Made by a program: the position numbers and the translations under genes. A stretch of DNA of 64,000 bases, taken from assembly GCA_963931925.1 (NCBI GenBank), contig OZ007571.1, forward strand, positions 62,605,089 to 62,669,088. The letters run 5' to 3'. The DNA is from Onchidella celtica. Lineage: Eukaryota; Mollusca; Gastropoda; Systellommatophora; Onchidiidae. Each line of letters opens with the position of its first letter. The first letter of the stretch is position 1. Under the pieces are notes generated by a model. It saw nothing but the letters and a program-made list of their open reading frames with translations, was not told where the DNA came from and searched no databases. Of the stretch, positions 62,425-64,000 are shown piece after piece.

Positions 62425-62429
62425 CACGG

Positions 62430-62888
62430 CACTATCATCATCATCATCATAATAAAGGAAGTAAGGCCACGAAAGGCTTTTTAACCTCTGATCCCTAAAT
62501 TCTACAAAATATCAGATTACGCATAGAAAGAGGTAAAGATGTGCATGCATATATTTCAAAAGGTCTCCATGTTCACTTTATTTTTAATACTTTCGTTGAT
62601 ATTAAGCCACTACCATGACGTACTGAGTTGAACAGAAGAAGGTGGTCCGACATTTTGAACCGGAAAAAAAAACGCATCTCCTTCGAGTAGAATTAAAAAG
62701 TATGACAGGAAATTTCGTTCTGCGCCTCTGCACACTGTGGGACCTTAGTTCTTGTAATTTGTATAGAAGCCCCAAAAACTTGATTTCGAGCCAGTTAAAT
62801 ACGATTGCAGTGACTCTCGCATAGAACACTGACGGACACTGAATAACCGTCCCATACCACCACACAGTGGCAAAAATGAATAGGTGGA
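62430..62888. other. Intergenic, no gene recognised
   Basis: Includes an ATC repeat at 62435-62450 next to the Gypsy target site. No supported exon. Confidence 0.5.
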
Positions 62889-63076
62889 CACGCAGACAGC
62901 GTCACTGCGTCAGTCCGAGTGGATTTCCGTAGGATTCGTAGAATTATCGTAGGGGCGGTTTCCGTGCATCAAATCGACATTGTAACTAGCGGATCTTCGT
63001 AGGAAAGATGTCATTCCTATGTGCAGACGAAGTCTTGACGACAATACGTATTCCATAAGTCTGCTGGCTGGGCAGT
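62889..63076 (-). mobile_element. Dispersed MITE-like repeat, copy C
   Basis: Reverse complement of the family at 22527 and 54367: CTAGCGGATCTTCGTAGGAA, ATGTCATTCCTATGTGCAGA and TGCTGGCTGGGCAGTG. Confidence 0.6.
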
Positions 63077-63526
63077 GGGATGTGACCACGGTACTGTAGA
63101 AGCACTAAACTTTAATTTGAGTCAGATAAGAGATATGATTGCTGTGATTCTCACCTGGAATACTTACAGACGCTGAATAGCCATGCAATGCAGCAATGCC
63201 ACACAGTGACAAAAACGAATAGATGGCCAGCCTGATATATGGATGCAACCTCATCATACAAATGGGCCGAAACTAAGAAAACTGACAAACTAAACTACTG
63301 TAGTTTGGATTAGAATTCACACTAATCATTAACCTACAAATAAAGTTAATCAGTTAACCCTAAATCAAATCTCAAGCTGCTCACACTGATCATGTATACA
63401 GTGAAAGTTCTAATAATGAATATTCTTACGCTGAATTTTCCTTGAGATCTGCCGCGCGGAAACAAACTTAAGCATATGAAACAGAAAGTGAAGGAGATCC
63501 GAGAGTAACAAGTCAATACTAAAGCC
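63077..63526. other. Intergenic, no gene recognised
   Basis: Unique AT-rich sequence between two MITE copies and the GATA repeats. Confidence 0.45.
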
Positions 63527-63600
63527 AGATAGATAGATGGATAGATAGAAATATAGATAGATAGACAGACAGACAGGTCGATAGAAAGATAGATAGTAAT
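63527..63600. repeat. GATA/GACA tetranucleotide tract
   Basis: An imperfect (GATA)n with GACA units near 63562-63576. Confidence 0.9.
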
Positions 63601-63712
63601 AATAAAGATCATTTAAATAAACAACTTGCTCTAGGCGCGTTACATAGTCTTGTTGTCTCCATCTGCAACTCACCCTCTCTCTTCCACGTGCAGTCTATTA
63701 CATACACTAGTT

Positions 63713-63764
63713 TAGATAGACAGACAGACAGATAGATAGATTAGATAGATAAATAGATAGACAC
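63713..63764. repeat. GATA/GACA tetranucleotide tract
   Basis: A second imperfect tract (GACA then GATA), adjacent to MITE copy D. Confidence 0.9.
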
Positions 63765-63768
63765 CCAA

Positions 63769-63973
63769 CAGTACTCCTACGCCAATCTGATGTAAATTTG
63801 TGTTGGATTTTCATATGGTCGGTAGGATTATTGTAGAAGCGCGTTCCCTACATCAAGCCGATGTCGGTGGGAGGTCATAACCAAAGGATCTACGCAGGAA
63901 AGATGTCATTCCTACATGCACACTTGATGTCACTCCGGCATGTTGAATTTCCCTAGGTTTGCTGCCTGGTAGA
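63769..63973 (-). mobile_element. Dispersed MITE-like repeat, copy D
   Basis: Same orientation as copy C: GGATCTACGCAGGAAAGATG, TCATTCCTACATGCACACTT and a right end TTTGCTGCCTGGTAG that mirrors the CTACCCAGTAAGCA left end of copy B. Confidence 0.65.
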
Positions 63974-64000
63974 TAAATAGATTAGATAAGACATATAGGA

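Overview
This is eukaryotic, metazoan DNA. Genes have introns with GT-AG splice sites, coding density is low, and the window is full of microsatellites, MITEs, LTR elements, a LINE relic and a hAT element. The mix of long CT/GA arrays, a ZMYM1-like hAT, SINEs with a GGTTCGAATCCC box and a Gmr1-type LTR element suggests a mollusc, probably a gastropod or bivalve. That assignment is an inference.

The only recognisable host gene is on the minus strand: an alpha-arrestin (arrestin domain-containing, ARRDC-like) gene. Its coding exons run from 50865 down to 36252. Eight coding exons join in frame through GT-AG junctions to give 820 codons: an arrestin N domain, an arrestin C domain and a roughly 440-residue low-complexity tail in the last exon. 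The gene-free 22.9-36.25 kb stretch downstream is AT-rich and almost free of repeats. It ends at a good minus-strand AATAAA signal with a T-rich element beyond it, so I read it as a possible 13-kb 3' UTR.

Layout: 1-14 kb is intergenic repeat land, with a 72-bp tandem array inside inverted termini, a ~948-bp (ATCT)n array, a solo LTR with target-site duplication, SINEs and a 500-bp MITE whose terminal repeats are themselves palindromes. At 14-16.3 kb lies a broken RTE-like LINE (minus strand) split by a 1240-bp solo-LTR-like insertion. At 16.4-20.3 kb is a complete hAT element (15-bp terminal repeats, perfect 8-bp duplication) with a dead transposase. A smaller hAT-like relic and a MITE copy lie at 21-22.7 kb. 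The region 22.9-51 kb is the arrestin locus, with two oppositely oriented TTAA-flanked piggyBac-like MITEs in its introns. At 53.6 kb is a foldback element. At 54.7-62.4 kb is a complete, very young Ty3/Gypsy element on the minus strand. The last 1.6 kb holds two more MITE copies and GATA/GACA repeats.

The most notable system is that LTR element. Its integrase lies upstream of reverse transcriptase/RNase H (the Gmr1-type order), its Gag has a SCAN-like capsid region, the primer-binding site matches tRNA-Pro, the LTRs differ at one base that I could find, and gag and pol are separated only by a frame change at a run of ten T.
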